From contig NZ_CP098774.1 of the NCBI RefSeq assembly GCF_028473665.1, positions 2,604,001-2,668,000 on the forward strand: a DNA stretch of 64,000 nt, read 5' to 3'. Position 1 is the stretch's first letter, and every line of letters starts with the position of its first letter. Made by a program: the position numbers and the translations under genes. The notes beneath the pieces are model-generated. The model saw only the letters and a list, made by a program, of their open reading frames with translations, did not search any database and was not told the DNA's origin. This document shows, piece after piece, positions 7,777 through 16,910 of this stretch. The DNA is from Sphingomonas sp. QA11 (GTDB lineage: Bacteria; Pseudomonadota; Alphaproteobacteria; Sphingomonadales; Sphingomonadaceae).

Positions 7777-8367
7777 TCAGCCTTCCTCTTCGACCACCAC
7801 CGCAAGCGGGCCCTTGCGCCCCTCGACGATTCGCGCCCGCAGGCGCCGGTCGGGCTCGACTTCCGCGATACCGGCACGCCGCAGCGTTTCCATATGGACG
7901 AATATATCGGCGGAATCCGCGCCGCGCACGAGGAATCCATAGCCTTTCAGGCGATTGAACCATTTCACCGTCACCGGTTCGAACGGCCCGGCATTCTCGA
8001 CCAGCGCTGAAGGATCGACCCGGTCATCGCCCTGCCGCACCCGGATCGTCGGCTCCACCGCGTTGCTCAGGTCGATCGCGACGATCTCGCTCGCCTGGAA
8101 ACCACGGTCGCGCTGCACGGCAAGGCAATCGACACGCGCGCCTTCAGGCAGGCTACGCCGCCCGTGCGGCTGAAGGATGGAGAAATGAATCAGGACATCG
8201 CCCACCGAAGGATCGTCGGCGACGACGAAGCCGAAGCCGCGCGTCACGTCGAACCATTTGAGGATACCCGAAACCGCAAGCCCACCAGCCGTCGCGGCCG
8301 GTGACGCCTCGATCGTCGTGTCATCCCAGGTCCGGCCCCCGAACGCCGGTTGCGGATCGTTACGCAT
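7777..8367 (-). CDS. Protein with two cold-shock domains
   Basis: The 196-residue protein has two cold-shock domains. The first has GILKWFDVTRGFGFVVAD and DVLIHFSIL (about residues 35-70); the second has VTVKWFNRLKGYGFLV and DIFVHMETLRRAG (about 130-165). Both keep the aromatic RNP1 (GFGFV/GYGFL) and RNP2 (IHF/VHM) positions that bind single-stranded RNA or DNA. Double-CSD proteins are typical of alphaproteobacteria and act as RNA chaperones or transcription antiterminators in cold, stationary-phase or stress responses. The start is the ATG at 8367. It is the first gene of a minus-strand run continuing through the DUF192 protein and hydrolase, possibly to NDUFA12 and DUF2155. Confidence 0.9.
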   Translation of the reverse strand: MRNDPQPAFGGRTWDDTTIEASPAATAGGLAVSGILKWFDVTRGFGFVVADDPSVGDVLIHFSILQPHGRRSLPEGARVDCLAVQRDRGFQASEIVAIDLSNAVEPTIRVRQGDDRVDPSALVENAGPFEPVTVKWFNRLKGYGFLVRGADSADIFVHMETLRRAGIAEVEPDRRLRARIVEGRKGPLAVVVEEEG

Positions 8368-8457
8368 AACCAACTAGTCCCCCGGACGGCACATTAGCAC
8401 GGATCTTTGCTAGGACAAAAACGACGATTCCACCGAAATTCATCCGAATTTGCCGAT

Positions 8458-8997
8458 TCATTCAAGCGCGTCGATTTTCTCGCCCGGCGCCATCGACGCG
8501 ATACGGCGCGCCAACGTGAAATCATGCCCCCCGCGAATCATCGCCGCGATCTGTTTCTCGCGCTGCGGGCGATCCGGCGCGACGGTCGCGAACGGGCCGA
8601 TCCGGCGCTTGCGGGCAAAGGTCAGCGCAGCCTCAAGCCCGCGCGCCTCGATCCCTGGCGCGAGCGCCTCGGCATCCTCCTCATCGATACCTGCCTGGCG
8701 AAGCACGCCGCTCACCCGCCTCTTGCCCAGCCCGCGTCGTGCCATCGCGGCGGCACGCGCCTCACCGAACGCCCGATCGTCGATATAACCCAGTTTGGCG
8801 AATTTCTCGGCAAGCCCCTCGGGGTCGCTGCGGTCGCCCTCCCAGCCCCGTTCCCGGATCTTGCGGACCAGATAGTCAGTGAGTCTGCCACGGGTCGTCG
8901 CAAAGCGCTCGACATAGCGCAGCGCCAGCCTTTCGAGCGATGCCGCATCGAGCGGCGGCGGCGGGCGCCGCTCTCGGCTGTTCCGGGTATGAGGCAT
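8458..8997 (-). CDS. recX: RecX family regulator of RecA
   Basis: RecX binds RecA filaments and restrains recombination. The 179-residue protein has the three-helix repeat pattern of the family: LERLALRYVERFATTRGRLTDYLVRKIRERG, LAEKFAKLGYIDDRAFGEARA, and KRRVSGVLRQAGIDEEDAEA. The start at 8997 (MPHTRNSRE) removes an upstream frame lacking family character. RecX usually lies beside recA, but here it lies between the cold-shock gene (same strand) and a divergent acyl-AMP ligase gene. It is not in the SOS-boxed transcript. Confidence 0.85.
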   Translation of the reverse strand: MPHTRNSRERRPPPPLDAASLERLALRYVERFATTRGRLTDYLVRKIRERGWEGDRSDPEGLAEKFAKLGYIDDRAFGEARAAAMARRGLGKRRVSGVLRQAGIDEEDAEALAPGIEARGLEAALTFARKRRIGPFATVAPDRPQREKQIAAMIRGGHDFTLARRIASMAPGEKIDALE

Positions 8998-9113
8998 CAC
9001 GCCATGATTGTGCCACACTCGGAACGGATTTTGAACGCTTGGAAGCGGCAGAAGTGCACGCTTCATAAGGAGCGGCTTTTGGGGAAAGGCCGCGATCAAG
9101 GGCGCAAGGACAA

Positions 9114-10883
9114 ATGGTTAGTGATGTTCGGGGATCGGGAGAGCTGTTGGCCGAGCGTGCCGCGCTGACGTCGACCCCCACCAACGATCCGCTCGCGCGG
9201 CGCTTCGCGGATTTCGAGACGCTTGGGGAAGCGCTCGATTATGCCGCCAGCGGCGTTCGCGGGCTCAATTTCCACGATGCGCGCGGTGGCCTCGTCCGCC
9301 CCTATTCCTTCGCTGAACTGCGCGAAGATGCGCTGACGATGGCGCGCCGCCTGATCGCTGCCGGCGTCACGCCCGAGGATCGTATCGCGCTGGTCGCCGA
9401 GACCAGCCCGGATTTCGCCGCCCTGTTCTTCGGTGTCGTCTATGCCGGGGCCTGGCCGGTGCCGCTGCCGCTGCCGACCTCGTTCGGCGGCCGCGATTCC
9501 TATATCGAGCAGCTTCGCGTCCAGCTTTCGAGCTGCGACCCCACGATGCTGATCTACCCGCCCGAGCTGGCCCAGATGGCTGGTGAGGCCGCCCGCCTCG
9601 TCGGGATCGAGGGTGTCAACTGGTCCGAACTGGTCGAGCGCCCCGCGCCCGACACAGCATTGCCGGTCGCCAGGGGCACCGACATCGCCTATTTGCAATA
9701 TTCCAGCGGCTCGACCCGGTTTCCGCATGGCGTGGCGATCACCCATCATGCGCTGCTCAACAACCTTGCCGCCCACGGTCATGGCATGGAATTGCAGCCA
9801 AGCGATCGCTGCATTTCCTGGCTGCCCTGGTACCACGACATGGGTCTGGTCGGCTGCTTCCTGTCGCCCGTCGCGAACCAGGTTTCGACCGACTATCTGA
9901 AGACCGAGGATTTCGCGCGCCGTCCGCTCGCCTGGCTCGACATGATCAGCCGCAACCAGGGCACCAGCCTTTCTTATTCGCCGACCTTCGGCTACGATAT
10001 CTGCGCGCGGCGCATGTCGAGCCAGACCAAGGCTTCCGATCGCTTCGACCTGTCGCGCTGGCGCGTTGCCGGCAACGGTGCCGATATGATCCGCCCAGAC
10101 GTCATGCAGAGCTTCGTCGACGCATTCGCCGATGCCGGCTTCAAGGCGACTGCCTTCCTGCCGAGCTACGGCCTGGCCGAAGCGACGCTCGCCGTCTCGA
10201 TCATGCCGCCGGGCGAAGGCATCCGCGTCGAGCTGGTCGAGGAGACCCAGCTCTCCGGTGTGGCCGCAGGGCAGGATCGGCCGCAGCGTTACCGCGCGAT
10301 CGTCAATTGCGGCAAGCCGGTGCGCGACATGAAGGTCGAGATCCGGGAAGAGGACGGCACGCCGCTCCCCGAGCGTGCGATCGGCAAGGTCTGGTGTTCT
10401 GGCCCATCGGTGATGGTCGGCTATTTCCGCGATCAGGCATCGACCGATGCCTGCATGGTCGATGGCTGGCTCGACACCGGCGACATGGGCTACATGTCCG
10501 ATGGCTATGTCTATATCGTCGGCCGGGCGAAGGACATGATCATCATCAACGGCCGCAATCACTGGCCGCAGGATATCGAATGGGCGGTCGAGCAGCTCCC
10601 CGGCTTCAAGGCCGGCGACATCGCCGCCTTCGCCATCACCACGCCGGGCGGTGAGGAAACCCCTGCCGTGCTGGTCCAGTGCCGCAGCTCCGACGATGCC
10701 GAGCGTGTCCGCCTGCGCGAGGAAATCCGCGAGCGAGTCCGCTCGGTGACGGGCATGAATTGCGTGATCGAACTGATCCCGCCGCGCACCCTGCCCCGCA
10801 CCAGCTCGGGCAAGCTAAGCCGCGCCAAGGCGCGCAAGCTCTATCTCGACGGCGAGATCAAGCCCTACGACATCGCGGCATAA
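9114..10883 (+). CDS. Fatty acyl-AMP ligase (FAAL)
   Basis: The 589-residue protein belongs to the ANL adenylating enzymes. Its P-loop-like motif is LQYSSGSTRFPHGV, with Arg and no Lys at the usual PKG position, as in fatty acyl-AMP ligases rather than acyl-CoA synthetases. Other motifs are SWLPWYHDMGLVG, FLPSYGLAEATLAVS (A5), GWLDTGDMGY (A7), and PRTSSGKLSRAKARKLYLDG (A10, with the catalytic Lys). FAALs activate fatty acids as acyl-adenylates and pass them to acyl carrier proteins; in sphingolipid-making bacteria such an enzyme can feed ceramide synthesis. No carrier protein or spt gene is adjacent, so the pathway is not fixed by context. The gene is divergent from recX. Confidence 0.88.
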   Translation: MVSDVRGSGELLAERAALTSTPTNDPLARRFADFETLGEALDYAASGVRGLNFHDARGGLVRPYSFAELREDALTMARRLIAAGVTPEDRIALVAETSPDFAALFFGVVYAGAWPVPLPLPTSFGGRDSYIEQLRVQLSSCDPTMLIYPPELAQMAGEAARLVGIEGVNWSELVERPAPDTALPVARGTDIAYLQYSSGSTRFPHGVAITHHALLNNLAAHGHGMELQPSDRCISWLPWYHDMGLVGCFLSPVANQVSTDYLKTEDFARRPLAWLDMISRNQGTSLSYSPTFGYDICARRMSSQTKASDRFDLSRWRVAGNGADMIRPDVMQSFVDAFADAGFKATAFLPSYGLAEATLAVSIMPPGEGIRVELVEETQLSGVAAGQDRPQRYRAIVNCGKPVRDMKVEIREEDGTPLPERAIGKVWCSGPSVMVGYFRDQASTDACMVDGWLDTGDMGYMSDGYVYIVGRAKDMIIINGRNHWPQDIEWAVEQLPGFKAGDIAAFAITTPGGEETPAVLVQCRSSDDAERVRLREEIRERVRSVTGMNCVIELIPPRTLPRTSSGKLSRAKARKLYLDGEIKPYDIAA

Positions 10884-11092
10884 CGCACCGCTCGCGAGGC
10901 GCTGAAGCGCTTCGCGACTGCTTCCGGGGACCTTCCAGAGACGCGACGACGCGCTACCGCGCCTATCGTCTGTGTGGGCGTGCGTCTTTTGGGGAAGCCC
11001 CGGCGCGACTGTACGCCGGATCGACCATTCATCGCGGGAGCTCAAGGCAATTCGTCAGAATGTGACCATGGCGAGGGGCATCGACGCGTGTT

Positions 11093-13600
11093 ATGGCGAT
11101 CCTGAACAGCCCATTTTTCGATCGTGGGGACAAAAATTTCATGCAGGCCAATGCGTCCCCTACTGGTTCCCCCGACCTCGCCCATCAAATGCTGCGCTGG
11201 CTGCTGGTGCTGCTAATCCTTTTGTCGGGTGTCGGGCTGGCGGTGCTGGCGAACCGGCTGCCGACACCAGTGCCGGAAGGAGCACCGGCGACGCAATTTT
11301 CGGCCGCGCGGGCGATGAAGGATGTGCGGATGATCGCCCGGCGGACGCATCCCGCCGGATCGGCCGAAATCGAGGAGACGCGCCGCTATCTGATGGAGCG
11401 GATGACGGGGCTCGGGCTTGCTCCGCAAATCCACACGCAGACCGCGATCGTGACGCGGCGCTATTTCAACGATGTCGCGATCGGCGGGCTGATGCGCAAT
11501 ATCGTCGGCGAACTCAAAGGCAGCGATCCCGCGCTCCCGGCGGTGCTGCTGATGGCGCATTATGACACCGTGCCGCTTTCTCCAGGCGCCGGCGACGATA
11601 CATCGGGCGTCGCGGTCGCGCTTGAGGTAGCCCGCGCACTCAAGGCCGCCGGGCCGTTGCGGCGGTCGGTACTCTTCCTCTTCACTGATGGCGAGGAGGC
11701 CGGTCTGCTCGGATCGTCCGCCTTTTTCGAAAGCGATCCGCTACGCAGCCGTATCGGACCCGTCATCAATCTTGAGGCTCGGGGCGATCGCGGCAAGACC
11801 ATGATGTTCCAGACCAGCGCCAACAATCGCGCCCTGGTCGAGGTCTATCGACGCAGCGTCGGCTCGCCGGCAGCGGATTCGCTGATGGTGACGATCTACA
11901 AACGCATGCCCAACGATACCGATCTCACGGCCGCGCTGGAGCAAGGCCATGCCGGCATGAATTTCGCCTTTGTCGGGCATCAGATGGCCTATCACACGCA
12001 GCTCTCGACGCCGGACAATCTCGATCCGGGCAGCCTTCAGCATATGGGTAACCAGGTGCTGCCCGTGGCCCATGCCTTCGCTCAGGCGGGAAAGCTCGAT
12101 CAGGCGAGCGAAGATGCGGTGTTTGCCGATCTGTTCGGCCAGTATCTGGTCGCCTATCCCTCCTGGCTGGGCTGGGTGCTGGCGATCGTCGCGGTCGGCG
12201 TGGTGTTTGCATCTGCGGGGGCCGGCATGGCGCGCGGCGCCGTCACCTGGCGCGATGCGGTGGCGGGTGCCGGCGGACTGCTGACGCTGCTGCTCGGCAT
12301 CGCGACGATGCTCATGCTGGCGCCTCGGCTGGTGGCACTCCTGCTGAGTGACGTCGCGTCCCCCTACGCACTGATCGGCCAGTTCGACTGGCTGCTGGCG
12401 GCCACGATCCTGCTCGGCATCGGCAGCGGCGCGTTGCTGATTCATGCGGCCGCCAATGGCCGGCGCCGGGCCGCAGCGGTCTTGCTGGGTGCCGCAGGCG
12501 TACTGGCGGCGCTGCTCGGCAGCTTCAGCCTCGTCCCGCTGGTGCTGGGTGTCGCGGCCGGGCTCCTCGCGCTGGCAAGCCTTGGCCGGCGCGTGGCGCT
12601 GACCGCCTGGTTCACGGGCGCGGTCGCCCTTGTCGCTCTGTCCGCGCTGGTGCTGCAGATCATGCTGCCCAATGGCGCGCATGCGCTAGTCTGGCCGCTG
12701 CTGCTTCTGGCGCCGGTCCTGGCGCTGCTGCTGTTCGCGCCGAAAGTGGCGGCCCGGCCGGCCGGGCTGGTGGCCATGGCCATCCCCGCCGCGTTGCTTG
12801 CCGGACTGATGGCGCGATCCGGCTATGATTTCTTCTTGATGATCGGGGCGACCTTGCCCGCCGTCATCGCCCCCTTGATCCTGCTGGCCTTGCTCGCGCT
12901 CGTGCCGCTGATCTGGTCGTCACGGAACCTGCCCCGACTTGGTCTGCTGTGCGTTGCCGTCGGCCTCGCCATCTGTATCGCAGCCGGGATCAAGGGGCGG
13001 ACACCGACGGCGGACAGCCCTGAAATGGTCGAGGCCTTCTATCTCGCCGATACCGACAAGGGCAGAGCCAGCTGGGTCAGCGGCAAGCTCGATTCCACCG
13101 GCTGGGTCAAGGCAGCGCTCGCCCAGGATGGCGGTACCGCCAGGCTTCAGTCTCTCGCGCCGCTCTTCAAGGGCGACCATTGGGTGGCCAGGGCAAAGCG
13201 TGCCGCTCTTGTCCGGCCAGGACTGGCGCTGGCCGTTGCCGGAGACGGCAAGGAACGCCGGATCAGCCTCAGCGCCACCAACGCCAATGGCGGCCGCTAT
13301 ATGCGCATCTTTCTCAAGCCATCGGTAGACCTGACCGGTCTCACATTAATGGACCGGCCGCTCCCCGACACGCTGAAGGCGGGTGACTGGTCGCAACTCA
13401 CCTTCCATGCCAGCGGCACCGAGGCGGTTCGCCTGACCATGCCGACGGCCGGCCCATCGGGCCAGCTTGAGGTTGAAATGATCGAGGTTCGGGACAGCTG
13501 GCCGGAAGGCCGAACGGCGGCGCCCTTGCCGCCACACGTCATCCCCTATCGCCGCGCGGGCAACAGCGTGATCGTCGCCCGCGCCGCGGTGAAATGGTGA
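11093..13600 (+). CDS. M28 family membrane-bound metallopeptidase
   Basis: The 835-residue protein has an N-terminal membrane anchor (WLLVLLILLSGVGLAVLA), an M28 peptidase domain (about residues 70-345), eight or so hydrophobic helices (about 360-640), and a soluble C-terminal domain. Di-zinc ligands are visible as the His in MAHYDTVP (~155), the Asp in GAGDDTSGVA, Glu-Glu in TDGEEAGLLGS, the Asp in MPNDTDLTA, and the His in AYHTQLSTPDN. The layout matches bacterial and vacuolar Fxna/Pff1-like M28 proteins, whose catalytic domain lies in the periplasm or lumen. An ATG at 11141 is an alternative start that keeps the anchor. It is probably an aminopeptidase; specificity is unknown. Confidence 0.88.
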   Translation: MAILNSPFFDRGDKNFMQANASPTGSPDLAHQMLRWLLVLLILLSGVGLAVLANRLPTPVPEGAPATQFSAARAMKDVRMIARRTHPAGSAEIEETRRYLMERMTGLGLAPQIHTQTAIVTRRYFNDVAIGGLMRNIVGELKGSDPALPAVLLMAHYDTVPLSPGAGDDTSGVAVALEVARALKAAGPLRRSVLFLFTDGEEAGLLGSSAFFESDPLRSRIGPVINLEARGDRGKTMMFQTSANNRALVEVYRRSVGSPAADSLMVTIYKRMPNDTDLTAALEQGHAGMNFAFVGHQMAYHTQLSTPDNLDPGSLQHMGNQVLPVAHAFAQAGKLDQASEDAVFADLFGQYLVAYPSWLGWVLAIVAVGVVFASAGAGMARGAVTWRDAVAGAGGLLTLLLGIATMLMLAPRLVALLLSDVASPYALIGQFDWLLAATILLGIGSGALLIHAAANGRRRAAAVLLGAAGVLAALLGSFSLVPLVLGVAAGLLALASLGRRVALTAWFTGAVALVALSALVLQIMLPNGAHALVWPLLLLAPVLALLLFAPKVAARPAGLVAMAIPAALLAGLMARSGYDFFLMIGATLPAVIAPLILLALLALVPLIWSSRNLPRLGLLCVAVGLAICIAAGIKGRTPTADSPEMVEAFYLADTDKGRASWVSGKLDSTGWVKAALAQDGGTARLQSLAPLFKGDHWVARAKRAALVRPGLALAVAGDGKERRISLSATNANGGRYMRIFLKPSVDLTGLTLMDRPLPDTLKAGDWSQLTFHASGTEAVRLTMPTAGPSGQLEVEMIEVRDSWPEGRTAAPLPPHVIPYRRAGNSVIVARAAVKW

Positions 13601-13667
13601 GGCTTGCACGGCACTGGCCTCTCATGCCCCTTCCCCACTGCGAGCGCGTCTCATCCCAGCCGGCGGT

Positions 13668-15692
13668 TCACCAGATGGAGACCCGTTCGCCGGGCGAGAG
13701 ATAGAGGCTGTCTTCCGGTACGATGCCGAACGCATCGTACCATCCGTCGATATTGCGGACGACACCATTGACGCGGAAGGCGGCCGGGCTGTGCGGGTCG
13801 GAGGCGATATTCGCCCGGAGCGCCGCTTCGCGGATTTTTTCGCGATATGTCTGCGCCCATGACAGGAAGAAGCGCTGGTCGCCCGTAAACCCGTCAAGGA
13901 CAGGTGGGGATTCACCGTGGAGCGACAGGTGATAGGCTTCGAAGGCGACATTTAATCCACCGACATCGGCGACATTCTCGCTCAGGGTGGTCTGTCCGTT
14001 GAGATGGACACCGGGCAGCGGTTCGTAGCGCGAATATTGCCCGGCAAGGCGGTTCGTCAGTTCCCTGAACCGGACGACATCGGCAGCAGCCCACCAGTTC
14101 CGTTGCGCGCCGCGCGCATCCGTCTTGGCGCCCTGGTCGTCGAACGCATGTCCCATTTCGTGGCCGATGACGCCGCCAATGCCTCCATAATTGACTGCCG
14201 GATCGGCCGCCGGATCGAAATAGGGTGGCTGCAGGATAGCGGCTGGAAAAACGATCTCGTTGAAGAAACTGTTCGAATAGGCGTTCACCGTCTGGGGCGT
14301 CATTCCCCATTCATTGCGATCGGTCCGCTGCCCGAGCCGCGCGATCCGCCGCCGCCAGTCCCAGCGCAAGGCACGCGTGCGATTTCCCAGCGGATCACCG
14401 GGGCGAACCTCAAGCGTCGAATAGTCGCGCCAAGAGTCCGGGTAGCCTACCTTGACGCGAAGCGCGGCAAGCTTGGCGAGCGCCGCCTGTTTCGTCTCGT
14501 CGGACATCCAGTGGAGTTGCTCAATCCGCTTCCGGTAAGCGACACGCAGATTCTCGACAAGCGCGGCAATCTGCGTTTTCGCTTCAGGCGAGAAATGGCG
14601 CTCGACATAGCGCCGGCCGATCGCCTCACCAAGCGCGGCGTTGACAGCGCTGGTGGCACGTTTCCAACGCGCGCGCTTTTGCGGCTGGCCGGACAGGATA
14701 TGGTCGTTGAAATCGAATGACAGGTCATCGAACGACGCCGGCAGAATATCGGCCATATTGTTCAGGTAACGGAACGTCATATAGGCGCGCCATGTCGCCA
14801 CCGGGGTCGCGCGGAACAGTCGGGTCAGGTCGCGGATCGCAGTATCTTCCTTGACCACGAAGAAATCCTGCAACGGTATTTCCAGCGCCCGGAGCGTGGC
14901 ATCCCACGGATAATCGGGTGCGAACGCCTTCAGCTGCGCGCGCGATTTCGGATGATAGGTCAGGTCCCGGTCGCCACGCTTCTCGCGCGTCCATTGCAGC
15001 GCGGCCATCCGGGTTTCAAGCGTCAGCACCGCGTCAGCCGCTCGCTCCGGGCCGGGATAGCGGCCCAGCTTCAATATCGCAGCGATATAGGTCCGGTACC
15101 TGCCACGGATCTCCGCGGATTTGACATCGTCCTTCAGATAATAGTCACGGTCGGGAAGGGTCAGCCCGGACTGGACGATGTTCAGCGCGTAGCGATCGGG
15201 ATCTTCGGCATCGGGCCACGGGGTGAACGACATCGGGCCGCCGACGCCAAGTTCAGGACGCCCCATCAGTCGCGCGACATCGACATAGGTGCGGGCCTTC
15301 GCGATCGACGCCAGATCGGCGGCGGCTGGCGCCAACCCCGCCGCCTCGATCGCGCGGGTGTCGAGATAGGCATTATAGGTGTCGGCGATCTTCCGCTCGA
15401 TCGAACCGGGCTGCCAGCGCCGCGTAACGATATCGTCGATGATCGCCTTGACCTCGGCCTCGGCATTGGCGCGCAGCGCGATGAACGGCCCCCACGCGCT
15501 GCGATCCGGGGGGATTGTCGTGGCCTGCATCCACGCGCCGCTGCTGTAGGCGACGAAGTCATGGCCCGGTTTCATTGCGCGATCCATGCCGGCAAGATCG
15601 AATCCCCAGGGCGGGATCACCGGCGCCGCGGCTGACAGGGTCAGATACAAGATAGCCGACGCGGCCGCCCGCGGCGCGAGATGGTTCGTCAT
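13668..15692 (-). CDS. M13 family (neprilysin-like) zinc metallopeptidase
   Basis: The 674-residue protein is an M13 peptidase with the zinc motif GHEMGHAFDDQG (HExxH at 511-515) and the third ligand in ENVADVGG. Substrate-binding NAYSNSFFNEIVFPAAIL and the family N-terminal DDFVxY-like segment (HDFVAYSSGAWM) are also present. A signal or anchor helix is at the N-terminus (SAILYLTLSAAAP). M13 peptidases cut oligopeptides outside the cytoplasm. The C-terminus ends RVSIW where the family usually ends with CxxW, so the conserved Cys is replaced by Ser. The ATG overlaps the stop of the upstream serine hydrolase gene (ATGA), showing coupled translation. Confidence 0.92.
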   Translation of the reverse strand: MTNHLAPRAAASAILYLTLSAAAPVIPPWGFDLAGMDRAMKPGHDFVAYSSGAWMQATTIPPDRSAWGPFIALRANAEAEVKAIIDDIVTRRWQPGSIERKIADTYNAYLDTRAIEAAGLAPAAADLASIAKARTYVDVARLMGRPELGVGGPMSFTPWPDAEDPDRYALNIVQSGLTLPDRDYYLKDDVKSAEIRGRYRTYIAAILKLGRYPGPERAADAVLTLETRMAALQWTREKRGDRDLTYHPKSRAQLKAFAPDYPWDATLRALEIPLQDFFVVKEDTAIRDLTRLFRATPVATWRAYMTFRYLNNMADILPASFDDLSFDFNDHILSGQPQKRARWKRATSAVNAALGEAIGRRYVERHFSPEAKTQIAALVENLRVAYRKRIEQLHWMSDETKQAALAKLAALRVKVGYPDSWRDYSTLEVRPGDPLGNRTRALRWDWRRRIARLGQRTDRNEWGMTPQTVNAYSNSFFNEIVFPAAILQPPYFDPAADPAVNYGGIGGVIGHEMGHAFDDQGAKTDARGAQRNWWAAADVVRFRELTNRLAGQYSRYEPLPGVHLNGQTTLSENVADVGGLNVAFEAYHLSLHGESPPVLDGFTGDQRFFLSWAQTYREKIREAALRANIASDPHSPAAFRVNGVVRNIDGWYDAFGIVPEDSLYLSPGERVSIW

Positions 15693-16879
15693 GCCCACAG
15701 GAAGACCGGATGTTCGCGCCCGGTCGCGGCGCGGAGGATTCGATCGATGACCCGCGGGCCGTTGATATGGTTGGTGAACACCGCCATTCCCGTCTCGGAA
15801 GGTGGGTGGAGCAGGCAGAAGCTGCTGCACGCGCCGGCAAGCGAGCCGTTCTGGAACAGACAGGACATGCCATCCGCCATTTCGTTGCCCCAGCCGAGCC
15901 CCCAGGAGATGGCGCGATTGACGCGCACCAAAGGCCGCGCCGCGAGCGCGCGCAATCGCGGCGACAGGTCAAGCCCATCGCCGAACGACGTTGTGAACCG
16001 AGCGGCGATCCGAAGATAATCGGCGATGGTCGTCATCAGGCTCATCGCCGGATTGGGATAGTAGATGGCGCCCGGCAGCGGCGACACGCCCTTGTCGGCG
16101 CCTGAAACTGGCGCCATCGCGGCGGCAACGCGATCGAGCGTCCATTGCGCGGCCGGAAGGCCGCCCGCGGCGATCCGGGCGTGGAGCCGGTCGCGCCATG
16201 ATGCGTCGTCCCATGGCGTTCCTTCCCAATGATGCCCCGGCACTAGCCGTTCGGGGAGGTCGGGACGCCAGAGAAAGGTCGATGAATTCATGCCGAGCGG
16301 TTCGAACACCGCGTCCTGCATATAGGCCTCGAAACCGACTCCAGTAATTTTCTCGATACACCGCGCGAGCAGGAAATAACCCTCGCCGGAATAACGGAAC
16401 TGGCTTCCCGGCGCGAATGCCGGGACAATCTCACGGGTCTGTCGCCAGTTGGGCAGTCCGCTTGAATGAGTCAGGACGTGCCGCGCGGTGATGCGGCGAG
16501 CTGCCACATCGGGCAACGCGTCTGCGCCGAGATAGAAAACGAGCGGGCGGTCCAGATCGAGCGCAACAGTGTCGGCCAGACGAAGCGCGGCGTAACAACT
16601 GACCTGTTTGCTAAGCGAGGCGGCTTTCCAGATCGTTGTCGGGCCGACCGCCGCACCATCCTTCTCGGCTGCTCCGACATGAGCTTGCCAGATCGCTTGC
16701 CCCCTCGCCACGAGGCCGATGGAGATCCCGGGCACGCCGGCAACCTCCATCAAACCGGGCAGCGAGGTCATGAAGTCGTTGTCCGGGATCGAGATCCGCG
16801 ATCTGACCCCATGCGCAAAGACGACCCGGGGAAACGGAAGGACTGCCGCACTGGCGAGAAGATCGCGACGTCGCATCAT
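15689..16879 (-). CDS. Serine hydrolase, beta-lactamase/penicillin-binding-protein fold
   Basis: The 396-residue protein begins with a Tat-like leader (MRRRDLLASAAVLPF) and has the class C beta-lactamase fold motifs: SLSK (88-91) with nucleophile Ser and base Lys, YSGEGY in the YxN position, and HSSGLPNW. The C-terminal KTG-like element is not obvious. Such proteins include esterases, D-aminopeptidases and DD-peptidases. It is coupled to the downstream M13 peptidase (4-bp overlap) and sits 27 bp after a MarR-family gene, so the pair may process peptides under its control. A clean promoter with an inverted repeat precedes it. Two adjacent ATGs (16879, 16876) could start translation. Confidence 0.85.
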   Translation of the reverse strand: MMRRRDLLASAAVLPFPRVVFAHGVRSRISIPDNDFMTSLPGLMEVAGVPGISIGLVARGQAIWQAHVGAAEKDGAAVGPTTIWKAASLSKQVSCYAALRLADTVALDLDRPLVFYLGADALPDVAARRITARHVLTHSSGLPNWRQTREIVPAFAPGSQFRYSGEGYFLLARCIEKITGVGFEAYMQDAVFEPLGMNSSTFLWRPDLPERLVPGHHWEGTPWDDASWRDRLHARIAAGGLPAAQWTLDRVAAAMAPVSGADKGVSPLPGAIYYPNPAMSLMTTIADYLRIAARFTTSFGDGLDLSPRLRALAARPLVRVNRAISWGLGWGNEMADGMSCLFQNGSLAGACSSFCLLHPPSETGMAVFTNHINGPRVIDRILRAATGREHPVFLWA

Positions 16880-16882
16880 TCA

Positions 16883-16910
16883 ATTATGTAGCTGCCTACA
16901 CTTATGTCAA
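16883..16910 (-). promoter_or_regulatory. Sigma-70-type promoter with embedded TGTAG-N4-CTACA operator
   Basis: On the minus strand, TTGACA (16905-16910) and CATAAT (16883-16888) are 16 bp apart, a good -35/-10 pair. Between and touching them is a perfect inverted repeat, TGTAG at 16887-16891 and CTACA at 16896-16900. The -35 box overlaps the TGA stop of the MarR-family gene. Transcription would begin at about the ATG of the serine hydrolase, so the message is probably leaderless. The MarR-type regulator encoded immediately upstream is the obvious candidate to bind. Confidence 0.65.
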
